The notes beneath the pieces were generated by a model that ran no database searches, had not been told where the DNA came from, and worked only from the letters and a program-made list of their open reading frames with translations. The position numbers and the translations under genes were made by a program. This document shows positions 1 through 10,028 of a stretch of 64,000 nt of DNA, in pieces; position 1 is the stretch's first letter, and each line of letters opens with the position of its first letter. Source of the stretch: Pomphorhynchus laevis (taxonomy: Eukaryota > Acanthocephala > Palaeacanthocephala > Echinorhynchida > Pomphorhynchidae); NCBI GenBank assembly GCA_012934845.2, contig WNNJ02002991.1:62001-126000 (forward strand). Reading direction: 5' to 3'.

Positions 1-166
1 CAATTATATGCAGGACAACAAGCAGGAATGGAATACATTGTTCGGACAGCAAGATAAGCCCTACGTAGTGGGTTGGGAAAGTGCATCTTGACCATTGATG
101 CGAAAAACGCGTTCAATGTCATAAACCGCAAGCTCAGTTTTCACAACATGGAAAAAATCTGTTTCG

Positions 167-595
167 ATGAAGGGACTGCACCCCCGTGTACAGCAACTAT
201 GGTATGCAGACGATGTTACGTGCGTGGGAACGCCAGAAGATCTTTTTAAATTCTTCGAATCCATGAAAAGTATTGGACAGTTTTATGGGATCTACGTAAA
301 CACGATGAAATGTAAAGTTTTAGCGGGTCCGGCCGAGATAGAAAAGTGCCAACCTTTCGAATCGCACGGTATCCCGATTCACACTGACGGACTAATTATA
401 CTCGGGTGCCCAATCGGTTTTCAAGCATATGAGGAGGAACATATTAAGCTAATGATTCAAAAATGGATAGCTCTGATAGAGCGGTTGAGCGAGGTAGCTG
501 CAATGTCTATGCAAGTGTCTTACTGGTTGCTTACGAACTGCGTACAGCAAAAATGGAGACATATACAACGGGCATGCCCGTGTGATCCCGAATAG
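167..595 (+). pseudogene. RT motif C and thumb fragment of LINE copy A
   Basis: Open frame of 142 codons. It begins just before the catalytic WYADDV motif (about residues 13-18) and continues through the conserved VNTMKCKVL and LGCPIGF blocks and the helical thumb (IQKWIALIERLSEVA), ending HIQRACPCDPE. The equivalent stretch occurs in copies at 3375-4139 (minus), 7069-7473 and 29782-30030. The first methionine is not a real start; it lies inside the RT. The frame ends at a stop where the sister copies continue. Confidence 0.8.
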
Positions 596-1053
596 TTTGC
601 CCTTCTTGAGAGAGCAATAAGAAAGAACATGGTTGATAAGTTAATCGTCGAGCAACCGTCCGATCTTATGTATAGAATTCTAAGCCTCCCATTGCGGTTT
701 GGAGGCTTGGGAATTGCGACCCCCTGTGTAACCTTGGTAAAATAGTGGCAATACTCTGCTATAATGTGCCAGGCTCTTGACTCGTCTGAGGATTCGGACT
801 CGCTTGCGTCTTGTTTGCAGACTGCGTCCGAGAAAATAAGGCGTATGAGACAGCTCGACCTGAAGAAAGTCTTTCAAGCAATTTCTGAAGAATGCGATCC
901 TTACAGAAAGATTGCGCTTGAACACGCTACGGTGAAGGATGCTTCAAGTTGCCTCAACATTCTACTGTCTGAGTATCACGATTTTCGCTTGAGTAATACA
1001 GAATTTTGCGACGGCATTGCGACAAGATATAACACAGCATTATTGCAAGCCCC

Positions 1054-1527
1054 TTGAACTCTGTTCAACACACGAAACCAGAAATTGAGCCTACGCTGAC
1101 ACCGGTGGACTCAAACATTGTATTTTCGTGTCAGGCTACATCGAGGGATATACACGCGAAATTGGACATAAGTTTCCAAGGTCTTTTCGGCATACAGACT
1201 GAGTGGTCCTTGATGAACGTATCGATATTCAACCCATTTGCAAGGTTGTATGTGCTGAGGTCCGTTGATGCTGCGTTTGGATGCCATGCACTGAGGAAGA
1301 TCTCAAAGTACTCGAAACGAGTAACAAAGATTGAACGAGCAATATTTCTGCCGGTCATTATGTCAGCATTAGGAGGACTCGGAGCTGATGCAAGCAAAGT
1401 AATTAAAAGGGCGGCGAAGATAGCTTCTAGGAGCAACAACCAGGCATATTCTGAGTGCGTTGCGCAGTTCAGAAAATGTATTGGAATCAGACTTGTGCGA
1501 GCAAATTCGTGGTGCTTTGGAAACTGA
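1054..1527 (+). pseudogene. C-terminal endonuclease region of LINE copy A
   Basis: Open frame of 157 codons matching the C-terminal region of the other RLE-LINE copies: EPTLTPVDSN, then HAKLDISFQGLFG and NVSIFNPFA, which hold the spaced Asp residues of the presumed PD-(D/E)XK nuclease, then KYSKRVTKIERAIFLPV and SALGGLGAD. The upstream CxC...HxxxC knuckle is absent because the joining sequence is deleted. The frame opens within the domain, so the first codon is arbitrary. Confidence 0.75.
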
Positions 1528-1640
1528 ACTCATGAACGGATGTCTAAGTCGGTAGATCCGAGGGTTTAATGACTTTGAATTCAAGCATTTGTATTTTGGG
1601 CCTATTTGCGGGAACCCTGATTCTGTTATCTTTTCTCAAG

Positions 1641-1839
1641 AAATAAAAATTATTATTAAAAAATATTATTATATAATATTATAATATTATATAATAATAT
1701 TATATAATATTATATAGTCGAATAATATTATACAATATTATATAGTCGAATAATATTATATAGTCGAATAATATTATACAGTTTAATAATATTATATAGT
1801 CGAATAATATTATATAGTCGAATAATATTATATAGTCGA
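1641..1839. repeat. AT microsatellite with 18-bp tandem unit
   Basis: Simple (TAATAT)n sequence grading into several copies of an 18-bp unit, ATAATATTATATAGTCGA, from about 1715 to 1839. It lies exactly between the 3' end of LINE copy A and the start of copy B, whose first bases continue the TCGAA of the unit. Similar AT repeats flank the other RLE-LINEs here, so this is probably target DNA or slippage made at integration. Confidence 0.85.
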
Positions 1840-2180
1840 ACGGGCATTCTTCATTCCTGCCATACTTTCAAACTCTGGTGGCGCTGGCAAACAAACTGAG
1901 TCTCCTAAAACGGATTGCAAGACTTAAGTCAGAGAGAAGAGAGACAAGATATTCAGACGTTATTTCAATATTGCGTTCAAAAATAGGCGTCCGTCTTGCA
2001 AGAATGGTATCAAGATGCATTAGAGGATCAAGATCTGCCTTTCATCGCCCGGAAGGAATATCATTAAATCCGCTCGCCATCGTACAATGGCTGTATTTTA
2101 TCTAATTGAGTCTAGCCCTGCGTGATAGATTGTTTTTTTACGCTGATTGATTTTTTTTCTTTTCTTTTCTTTCTTGTAAT
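1840..2180 (+). mobile_element. RLE-type LINE, copy B (3' fragment)
   Basis: Short 5'-truncated copy. It reads ERAFFIPAILSNSGGAGK at 1840-1893, equivalent to ERAGFAPLIISSSGGTG of the copy at 29.4-31.1 kb. One frame change leads into 1878-2105 (RSKIGVRLARMVSRCIRGSR, the usual C-terminal helix). A T-rich 3' untranslated stretch follows to about 2180. Only the last ~100 codons of the element are present. Confidence 0.75.
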
Positions 2181-2296
2181 AAATAATTGTCCCGTTATAT
2201 AATATTATTATATAATAATATTATTTTTTTAAATATAATATTTATTCTTAAAATATTTACAATTTTAGGTTCCCTCAAATGGGCCTTTACACATAA

Positions 2297-2752
2297 TTAT
2301 TTTATTGTATTGTTCGATGTCCCTGCTTCAGTCGTATTCGTTCTGAAGCACGCAGAATTTGTTTTGATAAGAGCAACGGAAATCGTCCTACGTATGCTTG
2401 TAATGTTATCCGCGTACGATTGCAAATTAGAGTTAGACATCAATGCAGCAACTTTTTTCAGCAGTCCGCTGGCTGACTTCCCTGCGCCACCAAAAACTGA
2501 GAAGATAAGGGGGATGAATGTACCACTTTCAATAATGGATAATCTATTCACATACTTCGCTCTCTTCCGATTCTCATGAAAAGCGTAAACATTTGAAGGG
2601 ACTCTCTGAGCATACGATGGAGCAAATACATTAAATATTGAAACGTCCATTAAGGACCGCTCCCATCTATTGCCAAAGATTCCTGTGCATGCTATATCCA
2701 AATGAGCATTCATATCCATGCACGTGGTTGCTGATAAGACACTCCCATCCAT
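2297..2752 (-). pseudogene. endonuclease C-terminus of LINE copy C
   Basis: Frame of 151 codons with NAHLDIACTGIFG and LMDVSIFNVFAPS, the two Asp-bearing blocks of the presumed restriction-like nuclease, then NRKRAKYVNRLSIIE, TFIPLIFSVFGGAGK and a basic C-terminal helix. It would be the DNA-nicking part of the retrotransposon protein. It follows the zinc-knuckle frame (2752-3147), which ends at EPVLAL with a stop, so the two halves of one domain are now separate. Confidence 0.78.
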
Positions 2753-3147
2753 TACAGGGCCAGAACGGGTTCAATGCAGACAATATCGCATACGCTTTTT
2801 ATCGTGGCGGCTAATACATCTCTGATGATGTTATGTCGAACAATTGTTAGACCCCCATGTCTGCATAAGAGTGAATGTAAAACATTAATGGATTCTCCAC
2901 AGACACAATGCGAAGCAACATTCACTGGTGTCCATCCAAAACGCATAGCTAATGCATTCCGAAATTCGACCGGACTGAGATGGTATCCCTTGGAATCAAG
3001 CAGACGCATTGTTAACCAGGAAGACGCCCCCTTCTCTGAGGCATATCTCTGTGCACACTTTTGAACCGATTCCATTTTCAGCTCTAATGTGGCCCGTTTG
3101 TTTTCCCCGTCCTTTCTCACTTCGCTACAGATTTCCCTTAATATCAT
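2752..3147 (-). pseudogene. linker and CCHC knuckle of LINE copy C
   Basis: Frame of 131 codons containing the conserved RYASEKGASSWLTMRL block (about residues 34-49) and then CVCGESINVLHSLLC, a C-x-C-x7-H-x3-C zinc knuckle, followed by RHNIIRDVL and EPVL. This knuckle directly precedes the nuclease in RLE-type LINEs and is thought to help in target DNA binding. An identical arrangement is seen at 7564-8208 and 30049-31080. Confidence 0.8.
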
Positions 3148-3374
3148 TGATTGGGCCTCCTTAACCTTGTTGATATCAGCATAACAACCAACGCTGCGCT
3201 AACCCTACAAGATCGTTCGTATTGAATCCCAATATATTTTCCAATTATATCTAAGCCAAGACCCCCTTCCCCATACGGAAGAGAAATGGTTTCGCGTAGT
3301 TCCGGCGGTATATACTCTAATCCCGTAAGCGCCGGTAAGAACGTATTTACAAATATGTACTCCAAAGGTTGAAA

Positions 3375-4139
3375 TCAACCATCCTCACATTTACAAGTCC
3401 TCACGAGATGTGTCCAACTATGCTGGAATGCAAATGTATAGGCCGAAAGGGCACACTGTGGATCAAATAACGCGATTTCCACCAATCTTTCCAACATCAC
3501 ACTCCACTTACTAACTCGTGAAATAACTAGCTCTCGCACATAATCGACAGACCCAATAAACGAGCCTAAAAGTTCAATCCCATCCTCACAAAACTGAATG
3601 TTAACATTACTAAATTTTTCCAGATCTCTAGAATCAATCCCATCTTTCGTTAATAATTTACATTTATTCGGATTCACATGAAATCCGTATTTGGGGCCTA
3701 CTCTCTTTATTATTTCAAAGAAATGAAACGCATCGTCAAGACTCCCGACAAATGACACGTCATCTGCATACCATCGTTGAAAGGCATTGGGCAATAACCT
3801 TTGCAATTCTCGAATCAACGGTATTGATGCAGCCGCAAATGCAATCATCGATATTGGGTTGCCCTGAGTGAAGCCTTCACGGGAGGACTTTAGTTCATCC
3901 CCTATAGATAAGACTGGATCTTCACAGTACGTGTTATACAATGTTGTCGAAAGTGTTGGGCAAATGTTAATCATACTGACTAGGGCATTCTTGCGATTTA
4001 TTCTATTGAACGCATTGCTAGCATCAATCGTATGCCGAAGATGACAGGTGAAAGGCTTCCCGAACGCTGTGAACAGCATACTCAATACCACTGCGTTGTC
4101 CTGCACATAGTTGTACATTCGATGAAACTGACTGAACAT
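3375..4139 (-). pseudogene. catalytic RT half of LINE copy C
   Basis: Frame of 254 codons with RT motif A (IDASNAFNRINRK, about residues 38-50), motif B (REGFTQGNPISM) and motif C (WYADDVSFVG), followed by NPNKCKLL and the thumb. Catalytic Asp residues of motifs A and C are all present. The upstream RT part is in another frame (4024-5079) that overlaps this one, showing one frameshift between motif 2 and motif A. The Met at the start of this frame is not a true start. Confidence 0.85.
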
Positions 4140-5079
4140 ATTTCGTTATCAATCTTAAAATTGATTTGCTAATTATTCGTCTAAACACCTCACCTATCCC
4201 AATCGGTCTAACACCGGGTGATTTATCGAGAGCAATGAGACGAGAAATACGTAACACCTTTAGATTTGACGGATGTAAGTTCTCCCCTGCAACTTTTCTG
4301 GCTAGATAAGCCAGTGCATCGGCGAGGTATCGTGAATCTCTGCCGAATAATGTAAGCATCTTTCTCCAAGATAGAGCATCGACTCCCGAAGGACCAGCCG
4401 CCCCCGTAGTACGCTTAGCTTCCTTAATAATACAGTCAGCGTCAATCGCTTCGAAAATTACAGGATAGAAAGTACTATCAGTCATGTATGGATTCCTTAC
4501 GATAGCGTCATCTACTAGACCAGCTGACGCTGGATGTTTCTCATCCAATAAATCTCGTACGCTAACATTTTCAATATTATCGTCCAAGCACAAAACCTTT
4601 GAGGATATGAAGTCCGTATCGAGCATTCTCATCGCTCTGGATGTTTTACCAATTGACATCTGTTTGATAAAAGCTAATTTCCAGCACTTATTTTCTCCGT
4701 AACGGGTAAGTTTTACACTACGCTGAAGCGATCGTGCCTCTTCAAGTAGTTCTTTTAGATTCCCTAGAGACCAGAGCCGAAGTCTTCTAGCCATTGTTTT
4801 CCTAATAAGTGCAATCTTTCTAGTTGGCAAACGCTGAAGAACACACTGTGATAGAACCGAAACTGACATCAAAGCTGATCCCGCGACATTTTTCGGAGTA
4901 TCAACTTTATAAAACAAGTTAGTCAACTCCCTTAGAAATATTCTACTCTCATTACACTGCGGCAAACTGAAGATATTGGGTTTCCGCTTACTCACCTCCA
5001 GAAATGAAATTTCTAACTCAGTAGCACCTTCAGACCACATATTTGTTAGATTACTCATTTGCTGCCCCCTTCCCTCCAC
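4024..5079 (-). pseudogene. N-terminal half of the RT of LINE copy C
   Basis: Frame of 351 codons. The first ~200 residues are a basic, helix-rich region unlike any domain I can name. RT motifs 0-2 follow: AAGPSGVDALSWRKML, RLIALDKSPGVRPIGIGEVF and LCAGQRSGIEYAVHSVREAF. The pattern GPSG-D and K-PGVRPI is typical of LINE RTs that use RLE nucleases. The frame is continuous in sense with the cysteine-rich frame upstream (5113-5361) and the catalytic frame downstream (3375-4139). Confidence 0.82.
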
Positions 5080-5112
5080 GGGAGGTTGATATATATGCTT
5101 GTTTTCCGTAAT

Positions 5113-5361
5113 CTAATTTGTGGACTCTGTTGTCATGGTCGCATGAATTTGATCATAATTATCGGAGTCTAAGCGATATTCCGTGATTCCCACACTATTA
5201 GAGGTAGTTGAACTAAACATTTGTTGGCGGTTATTACATCTACCAGCTCTGCAGTTTACACATTGACGATTTACCTTGGCACATTTGCAACCGGTGCACC
5301 TGGCAGCCTGACCGTTGCAGGTACAGCATATAATTGAACTAAACGGCTTTCCCTTCGTCAT
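5113..5361 (-). pseudogene. cysteine-rich N-terminal domain of LINE copy C
   Basis: Frame of 82 codons with ten cysteines in a CxC-like spacing: CCTCNGQAARCTGCKC, then KVNRQCVNCRAGRCNN. From memory, a similar C-rich, N-ending block precedes the RT in some invertebrate RLE-LINEs; it recalls the CXC zinc fold of tesmin/TSO1 proteins but is not clearly the same family. It would be the amino-terminal DNA- or RNA-binding module. The ATG at 5361 has no in-frame extension visible upstream and is a plausible element start. Confidence 0.65.
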
Positions 5362-5547
5362 TACTTCGTCCGAGCTAGTCCTTGCGGGGCTCAGTCAATA
5401 ATATGCACACTAGTCAGAGCCCTTGTATCTCGGGATGACTGCTTGAATTTTGGTTTAAACTCATTGTCCCGACCACAGATGCCGATGCACAGTAGAAAAG
5501 GAATTTTTTAAACTGTCAATGTATTTAATCGGCGAGAGAAGCGCGCC

Positions 5548-5638
5548 GATCTGGAAAGTCGATCTGGAAAGTCGATTTGGAAAGTCGATCTGGAAAGTCG
5601 ATCTGGTAAGTCGATTTGGAAAGTCGATCTGGAAAGTC
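5548..5638 (-). repeat. 13-bp tandem array, 5' end of LINE copy C
   Basis: Seven consecutive copies of a 13-bp unit, GATCTGGAAAGTC on the plus strand, with T/C variation at one site (GATTTGG in two copies) and one GGTAAG variant. It sits immediately upstream of the 5' untranslated region of the minus-strand LINE, where promoter monomers are expected. Confidence 0.9.
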
Positions 5639-5690
5639 GATTGTATTTACTTTAGATTGTAAGATGTTGCAATCAAGAAAAAAATTTTCT

Positions 5691-5799
5691 AATATTTTTA
5701 ATATAATAATATTATTATATTAATAATATTTGTATATTATTATTTGTATAATATTATTATATTAATTTTTTTTTGAAATAATATAAATTATTCAAAAAT
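5691..5799. repeat. AT microsatellite (TAATATTAT type)
   Basis: Low-complexity A/T sequence between the 5' end of LINE copy C and the 3' end of fragment D. No coding potential. Same sequence type as the DNA flanking the other RLE-LINEs. Confidence 0.8.
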
Positions 5800-5936
5800 A
5801 AGACAGCTTAAAGGTTACCCTCTAATGGGTCCAAAGTGGCAATTCAAAATCTGATTTTTTAGTTCAAAGGGAGTTGATCGTACAAATCGACTTAGAGTGG
5901 TGCGTCCTTATCGTGAATTAGAGTTCCTGGTATTAT
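5800..5936 (-). mobile_element. RLE-type LINE fragment D (3' UTR only)
   Basis: About 135 bp carrying, on the minus strand, the family's 3' hairpin CCCATTAGAGGG (5829-5818) followed by an A/T-rich tail. No coding frame is retained. Bounded on both sides by AT microsatellite. Assigned only by the hairpin word and its position, so moderate confidence. Confidence 0.5.
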
Positions 5937-6008
5937 ATTAATAATATTAATATAATATTATTATATTAATAATATTAATATAATATTATTATATTAATAA
6001 TATTAATA
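5937..6008. repeat. AT microsatellite (TAATAT)n
   Basis: Perfect-looking alternation of TATTATATTAATAATATTAA for about 70 bp. It ends at the first coding base of LINE copy E. Confidence 0.9.
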
Positions 6009-6605
6009 ATGATTGTACGGAGATCGGACGGAGCGGTCATTATTTGACGTCTGCACTTTCAACCACTTGGCTCCATCCTATTAATCGGAAAATCTTGATA
6101 GCCCATTTCGATATCACGAATCGAGAAAAATTGCGAAATATGGTGAGCGAGTAGCTAGATTCGAACGTGCGAGTTTTCATCCAATCATCATTGCCGCAAA
6201 TGGAGGATTGGGACCAGGTATCCAAGCAATTATAGAGCGTATCGCCAAACTTAATGCGGATAGAGGTCGATCCTTATACGGCGACAATGTTAGAATGCTC
6301 CGTTGCAAGATCGGTTACAAATTAGCAAAAGCCACTTCAATGTGCGTTAGAGCAGCGCGATCATCGTTCGGAAATACAATAAGGATGACAAGCAATAGAG
6401 CTGATATGCTTCGAATTACATGATGAGCAGCAGTGCGGGCATCATTACCGGAAGGGTTAAAAAAATAAACATAAAATACCATGAAAGCACAAACATCACT
6501 GAACTGAAAGGTGTGTTTGTTTGGGACCGGATTATTATATTATTATATTATTATTCGGACCCATTTGCGGGTCCCTTATATTGTGTGTATAATAATAATT
6601 CTTCT
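6009..6605 (+). mobile_element. RLE-type LINE, copy E (3' fragment)
   Basis: Five-prime truncated copy starting directly out of the AT microsatellite. It reads LYGDRTERSLFDVCTFNHLAPSY with one stop, then YHESRKIAKYGERVARFERA, IIIAANGGLGPG and the C-terminal helix CKIGYKLAKATSMCVRAARS (ORF 6208-6423). The 3' UTR contains a perfect hairpin, GGACCC-ATTTGC-GGGTCC (6557-6574), then an AT tail. The retained nuclease C-terminus is nearly undamaged, so this may be a fairly young truncated insertion. Confidence 0.8.
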
Positions 6606-7068
6606 TTTAAAAAAATATTATTTAGACGTTTAATGCGATAAATCGCAAATTGGCATTAACGAACATTAAGAATGTATGACCGGCCATATATATTGTGCTG
6701 AAGAACTGCTAACAGAAAGACCCTATATTAACTCTGCAAGACGAGATTTTAATCTCAAAAGAGGGATTCACTCAAGGTGATCCATTGGCGATGGCGGCAT
6801 TCGCAATGGCAACACTCCCTCTTATTAATGACCTGAGAAAGAGGGTACTTTCTGTTATGCACCGATGGTACGCAGATGATGCATGTTGCGTAGGACGATC
6901 GGAAGATCTAATAAAATTATGGCAGGATATAGTTACAATCGGTCGGCTATAAGGATTTCATGTGAATGTAGCAAAAAGTAAATTGCTAGTGCATAAAAGT
7001 CATATGCCCCATGTTAAAAAGATTTTTTCAATGCAGGGATTTGCACGACTGACGAAGGCATCGTTCAC

Positions 7069-7473
7069 TTGAGATCTTCGATAGGAACACACACATTCAC
7101 AAAATCTCATTTAATCGATAGGGTAGCCAAATGGACAAAAATGGTTAAACAGTTATCTGAAATTGCAGAGATTGATGCTCAAATGGCATATAGCGCGTTT
7201 TGCTACGCTATACAGCACAAGTGGAGTTACGTGATTCGGACGAGCAAGGTAGAGGTGGAGTGGCTTGAGCAGTTACGGAATTCTGTCTACAATGATTTGT
7301 TACCAAAATTTACTGGTCAAGGGGACATAACGGAAACTATGCGAACGGTCTATTCGCTACGGTCAAGATGTGGCGGTCTGGAAATTCGAAATGACTGGGA
7401 TAATGCCGATAACATATATAGCCGATCGATAAGAATATTTGAACCCATCTTGCGTGGTATTAAAGGGCAATAA
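7069..7473 (+). pseudogene. RT thumb region of LINE copy F
   Basis: Frame of 134 codons covering the part of the protein after motif C: helical segments RVAKWTKMVKQLSEIAEID and SAFCYAIQHKWSYVIRTSKV, then LLPKFTGQGD and YSLRSRCGGLEIRN. The same blocks recur in the other copies. The ORF starts inside the domain. No independent function is expected. Confidence 0.75.
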
Positions 7474-7563
7474 CTAACAATTTTACAAAGACAAATAAGT
7501 GAACAAATTTATAATGAAGCTAAACTAGAGACTAAACGCAAAGTTGTACATACGGTAGAATTA

Positions 7564-8208
7564 TTGGATGAAAGGATGAAATGTCTAATAGCATATGCAT
7601 CAGAAAAGGGAGTTTCTTCGTGGCTAACGACGAGACCGAACAATATATCTCAATCAGTACTTGACACACAACAATTTATAGACGCCATATGTGTAAGATA
7701 TAATTTGCCGTTAAAAGATTGTAAAGCGCGCTGTGCGTGTGGTTCACTGCTTGATCCATTACATGCTATATCATGTCGAACGAGAGGAACAACTATAATG
7801 AGACATGATATAATACGGAATGTCATTGCCGACGAAATAGGGGACATTTGTAAAGATGTGGAGCTTGAACCGGTTTTGAGGCCCGTATCGAACAATTACC
7901 ATTTTGAAGTAAAAACCACAACGAGATATGTGAACGCAAGATCAGACATATCATGCCGTGGAATTTACGGTAGAGGATTGGTGCGGTCCAATTTGGACGT
8001 ATGTATATTTAACACATGCACCTTCCTACATCGAGAAGTCACGACCATGAGTCATACATACCACGCAAACAGGAAAATTGCAAAATATGCCCAGCGCATT
8101 GTAGAGATTGAACGCTCGATATTCATCCCACTTACCTTTTCAACTGCTGGAGGAATTGTTTCGAAGCGCATAAGTTACTTAAATGGATCGCACATCAAAA
8201 GGCAATAA
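7564..8208 (+). pseudogene. knuckle plus nuclease region of LINE copy F
   Basis: Frame of 214 codons: AYASEKGVSSWLTTRP, then the zinc knuckle CACGSLLDPLHAISC (C-x-C-x8-H-x3-C here) and MRHDIIRNVI, then the nuclease blocks ARSDISCRGIYG and LDVCIFNTCTF, ANRKIAKYAQRIVEIERS and FIPLTFSTAGG. The usual C-terminal helix is reached only after a frame change, near 8255-8290. This is one of the better preserved endonuclease domains of the superfamily in the window. Confidence 0.8.
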
Positions 8209-8639
8209 GGCACAAAACCAGTTATACGGCCTCTATCTCGATAATTAGGTCTAGAGTGAGCATCGCGCTGGCTCAAGCAGCTTCGATGTGTATAAGCCCT
8301 ACCCGAATACCTATACGAGAGCAACTACATAGTAGAAGAGCTCAACACACAAATATACAATCGCAGGAATTCGGATCTTTCGGGAGCCAAGAATTCGATT
8401 GATATTTAATAAAGCGATATAATAACGGATCAATGTTTTGACTTTGTGAGCTATCGGCCCATTTGCGGGAACCTACAGTTGTGATTATTAGTATTTTGCT
8501 TTTAAATAAAAAATATAAAAAAAATTATTTCGACAAACAGACGAGCAAAGCTCATAGTTGCACAGTTAAAAAAAGAAAAAGAAAAAAGAAAGACTCACAA
8601 ACAAAAGTCAAAAAAGTTCATGTTTGAATGCTGAAACCG

Positions 8640-9605
8640 ATCTTGAGTTGACAATTTCTTCACTTAATCAGTTCCACTTACCTACGATTCGGTGTCCAAA
8701 TTGTACAGTTTTAGAGCGTATAACTCGGCGATGGGCTAAAGTAAAATTGTGTCCACGCAAAGCCCGACTTTTCCGAACAGTCATCAATTCTCTTAAGACG
8801 TGATTTCCCTTGTGTAAAGCTTCCCATGTTGAACACATATCTCGCCGAAACCGAAGGTCGCTTATAGAAACCATACCAAGTTTTTTTAGCCTTTCATTAT
8901 AAGGTAAGGCTTTAACTGAATTTACGAGCTTTGTTGCCCGGCGCAGCACATTTTCAATTCTACTTTTCTCGTATACTGTTCTTGGGAACGAACATTGTGA
9001 TGCATAGGTAAGATGACTGATCACAAATGCGTTGGCGAGTGCTCTAAATGAAACTGGACTCAACACACTAAAAGTTCTACGAATCATTCCAACCATTCGA
9101 TTTGCTTTTGAGCAAGCCAACTCAGTATTCCAACTAGTCGAAAAATCATTCGCAACTACTATTCTAAGGTCGCTAAGACGAGTTACTACTTTAATGTTCT
9201 TATCCTCAAGATGATAAGTTGGATACACACTATGACTGCATGATTGTAAACGCATACAAGCACACTTCGATATATTCAGTGACATACCATTCATATAAGC
9301 CCAGTTGGAAATGCTGTCGATGTCTGATTGAACTAGCACCGTGTCCGAATTTGACCGGATAGCCTTCCAAATTTTTAGGGTCTGCATATAAGAGAGAGTG
9401 TGAGTTCAAAATGGAAGAAAGGTCATTAATGAAAATACAGAATAACAACGGGCCGAGGACCGAACCCTGCGGAACTCCAACATTGAACGGATAAGGATCA
9501 GAAAGAGAACCATTTACAACAACCTGATAGAATCTGTTAGATAAAAATTCTTTTATCCAGCAAATAGTAAGTGGATCAATGTTTAGAGACCGCATTTTCT
9601 GAATT
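8640..9605 (-). mobile_element. CR1/jockey-group LINE, 3' half (split by L2-like insertion)
   Basis: RT motif B (VGVPQGSVLGPLLFCIFIND) and the YAD of motif C lie in 9595-9230; the rest of the RT and the C-terminal region lie in 9387-8668 (ISKCACMRL, LRRATKLVNSV, LAHRRVIRSKTVQFGHRIVG). A frameshift occurs at motif C. The first codons, LIQKMRSLNIDPLTICWIKE, continue exactly where the RT at 12544-13297 stops (SKAFDMVPLEK), so the two pieces are one element interrupted by the plus-strand LINE between them. The 3' tail is at about 8540-8660, A-rich on the plus strand. Confidence 0.85.
8668..9387 (-). pseudogene. RT C-terminal half of the split CR1/jockey-group LINE
   Basis: Open frame of 239 codons beginning at LKIWKAIRSN just after RT motif C, with SISNWAYMNGMSLNISKCACM, the SHLTYASQCSF region and the LRRATKLVNSVKALPYNERL block common to CR1/jockey LINE C-termini. 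It ends GHRIVGKWN at 8668 with no in-frame interruption. The upstream RT frame (9230-9595) has the preceding motif B. Confidence 0.75.
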
Positions 9606-10028
9606 AAGATGTCATGTCATATCATGTCACTCCTTATCTTCACAAGCACGTCTGGACCACGATGTTTCCGCCTTCAGATCCATCCTCTCGTCTATTGTTC
9701 CTGCGGATAAACCATCCTTTTTCAAGGACATTTCTCCTGTCGCATTCATACGTCTAAACAAATCTTCTCAATCTAATACTTCCCAGCCCCCTCTCCTAAA
9801 ATTTTTTTTCAAGCATCGCTCTCACGCGTCTGCTGTCCTCTCTCAACGATTCAAACTCATGTCATCTTCAACCACTCGAAATTTCCCCGATCGCGCCCCT
9901 TCTAAAATCGCTCAAATCTCTTCAGCCCGCATCAAAAAACGCCGTCGCGAGGAAAACGGCGAAACCTCACTCTCAATCCGAAACATAGACGGAAATTTTC
10001 AAGTTGTCCACACCCGTCCAAAAATTCG

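Larger units (their letters stand above)
1..1640 (+). mobile_element. RLE-type LINE, copy A (5' part outside window)
   Basis: Three-prime part of a non-LTR retrotransposon of the restriction-like-endonuclease (R2/R4/NeSL-like) type. The window opens inside the reverse transcriptase: an RT motif A remnant (DAKNAFNVINRK) lies near 97-135 and motif C (WYADDV) near 192-210, with the thumb region to 595. Other frames carry the linker block (KDASSCLNIL, 936-966; EKGASSWL in sister copies) and the nuclease region (1054-1527, HAKLDI and NVSIFNPFA). Relative to sister copies, the RT between motifs A and C and the stretch that should carry the zinc knuckle are deleted, and there are several frame changes. 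The 3' hairpin word CCTATTTGCGGG sits at 1601-1612 and AT repeats follow. Inert copy; family assignment confident, exact clade not. Confidence 0.85.
2230..5690 (-). mobile_element. RLE-type LINE, copy C (nearly full length)
   Basis: The most complete element of this superfamily in the window. Read on the minus strand it has a 13-bp repeat array (5638-5548), a short 5' untranslated region, a cysteine-rich N-terminal domain (5361-5113), the RT (about 4600-3375), a linker with YASEKGASSWL, a zinc knuckle (CVCGESINVLHSLLC) and the C-terminal nuclease region, then a 3' hairpin (CCCATTTGAGGG, 2283-2272) and AT-rich tail. It must once have been a single ORF of about 1000 codons; now it is split into at least five frames. 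AT microsatellites lie at both ends (5690-5770 and 2200-2230), suggesting insertion into such repeats. Dead copy, but it shows the whole domain order. Confidence 0.88.
6625..8520 (+). mobile_element. RLE-type LINE, copy F (5'-truncated)
   Basis: Begins within RT motif A (TFNAINRKLAL, about 6625). Motif B reads KEGFTQGDPLAM (about 6760) and motif C WYADDACCVG (about 6866). The thumb follows (7069-7473) and then the knuckle plus nuclease (7564-8208). The 3' hairpin CCCATTTGCGGG lies at 8458-8469 and the tail is A-rich. Frames are interrupted about five times. Upstream it joins copy E directly through an AT-rich stretch. Confidence 0.85.
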
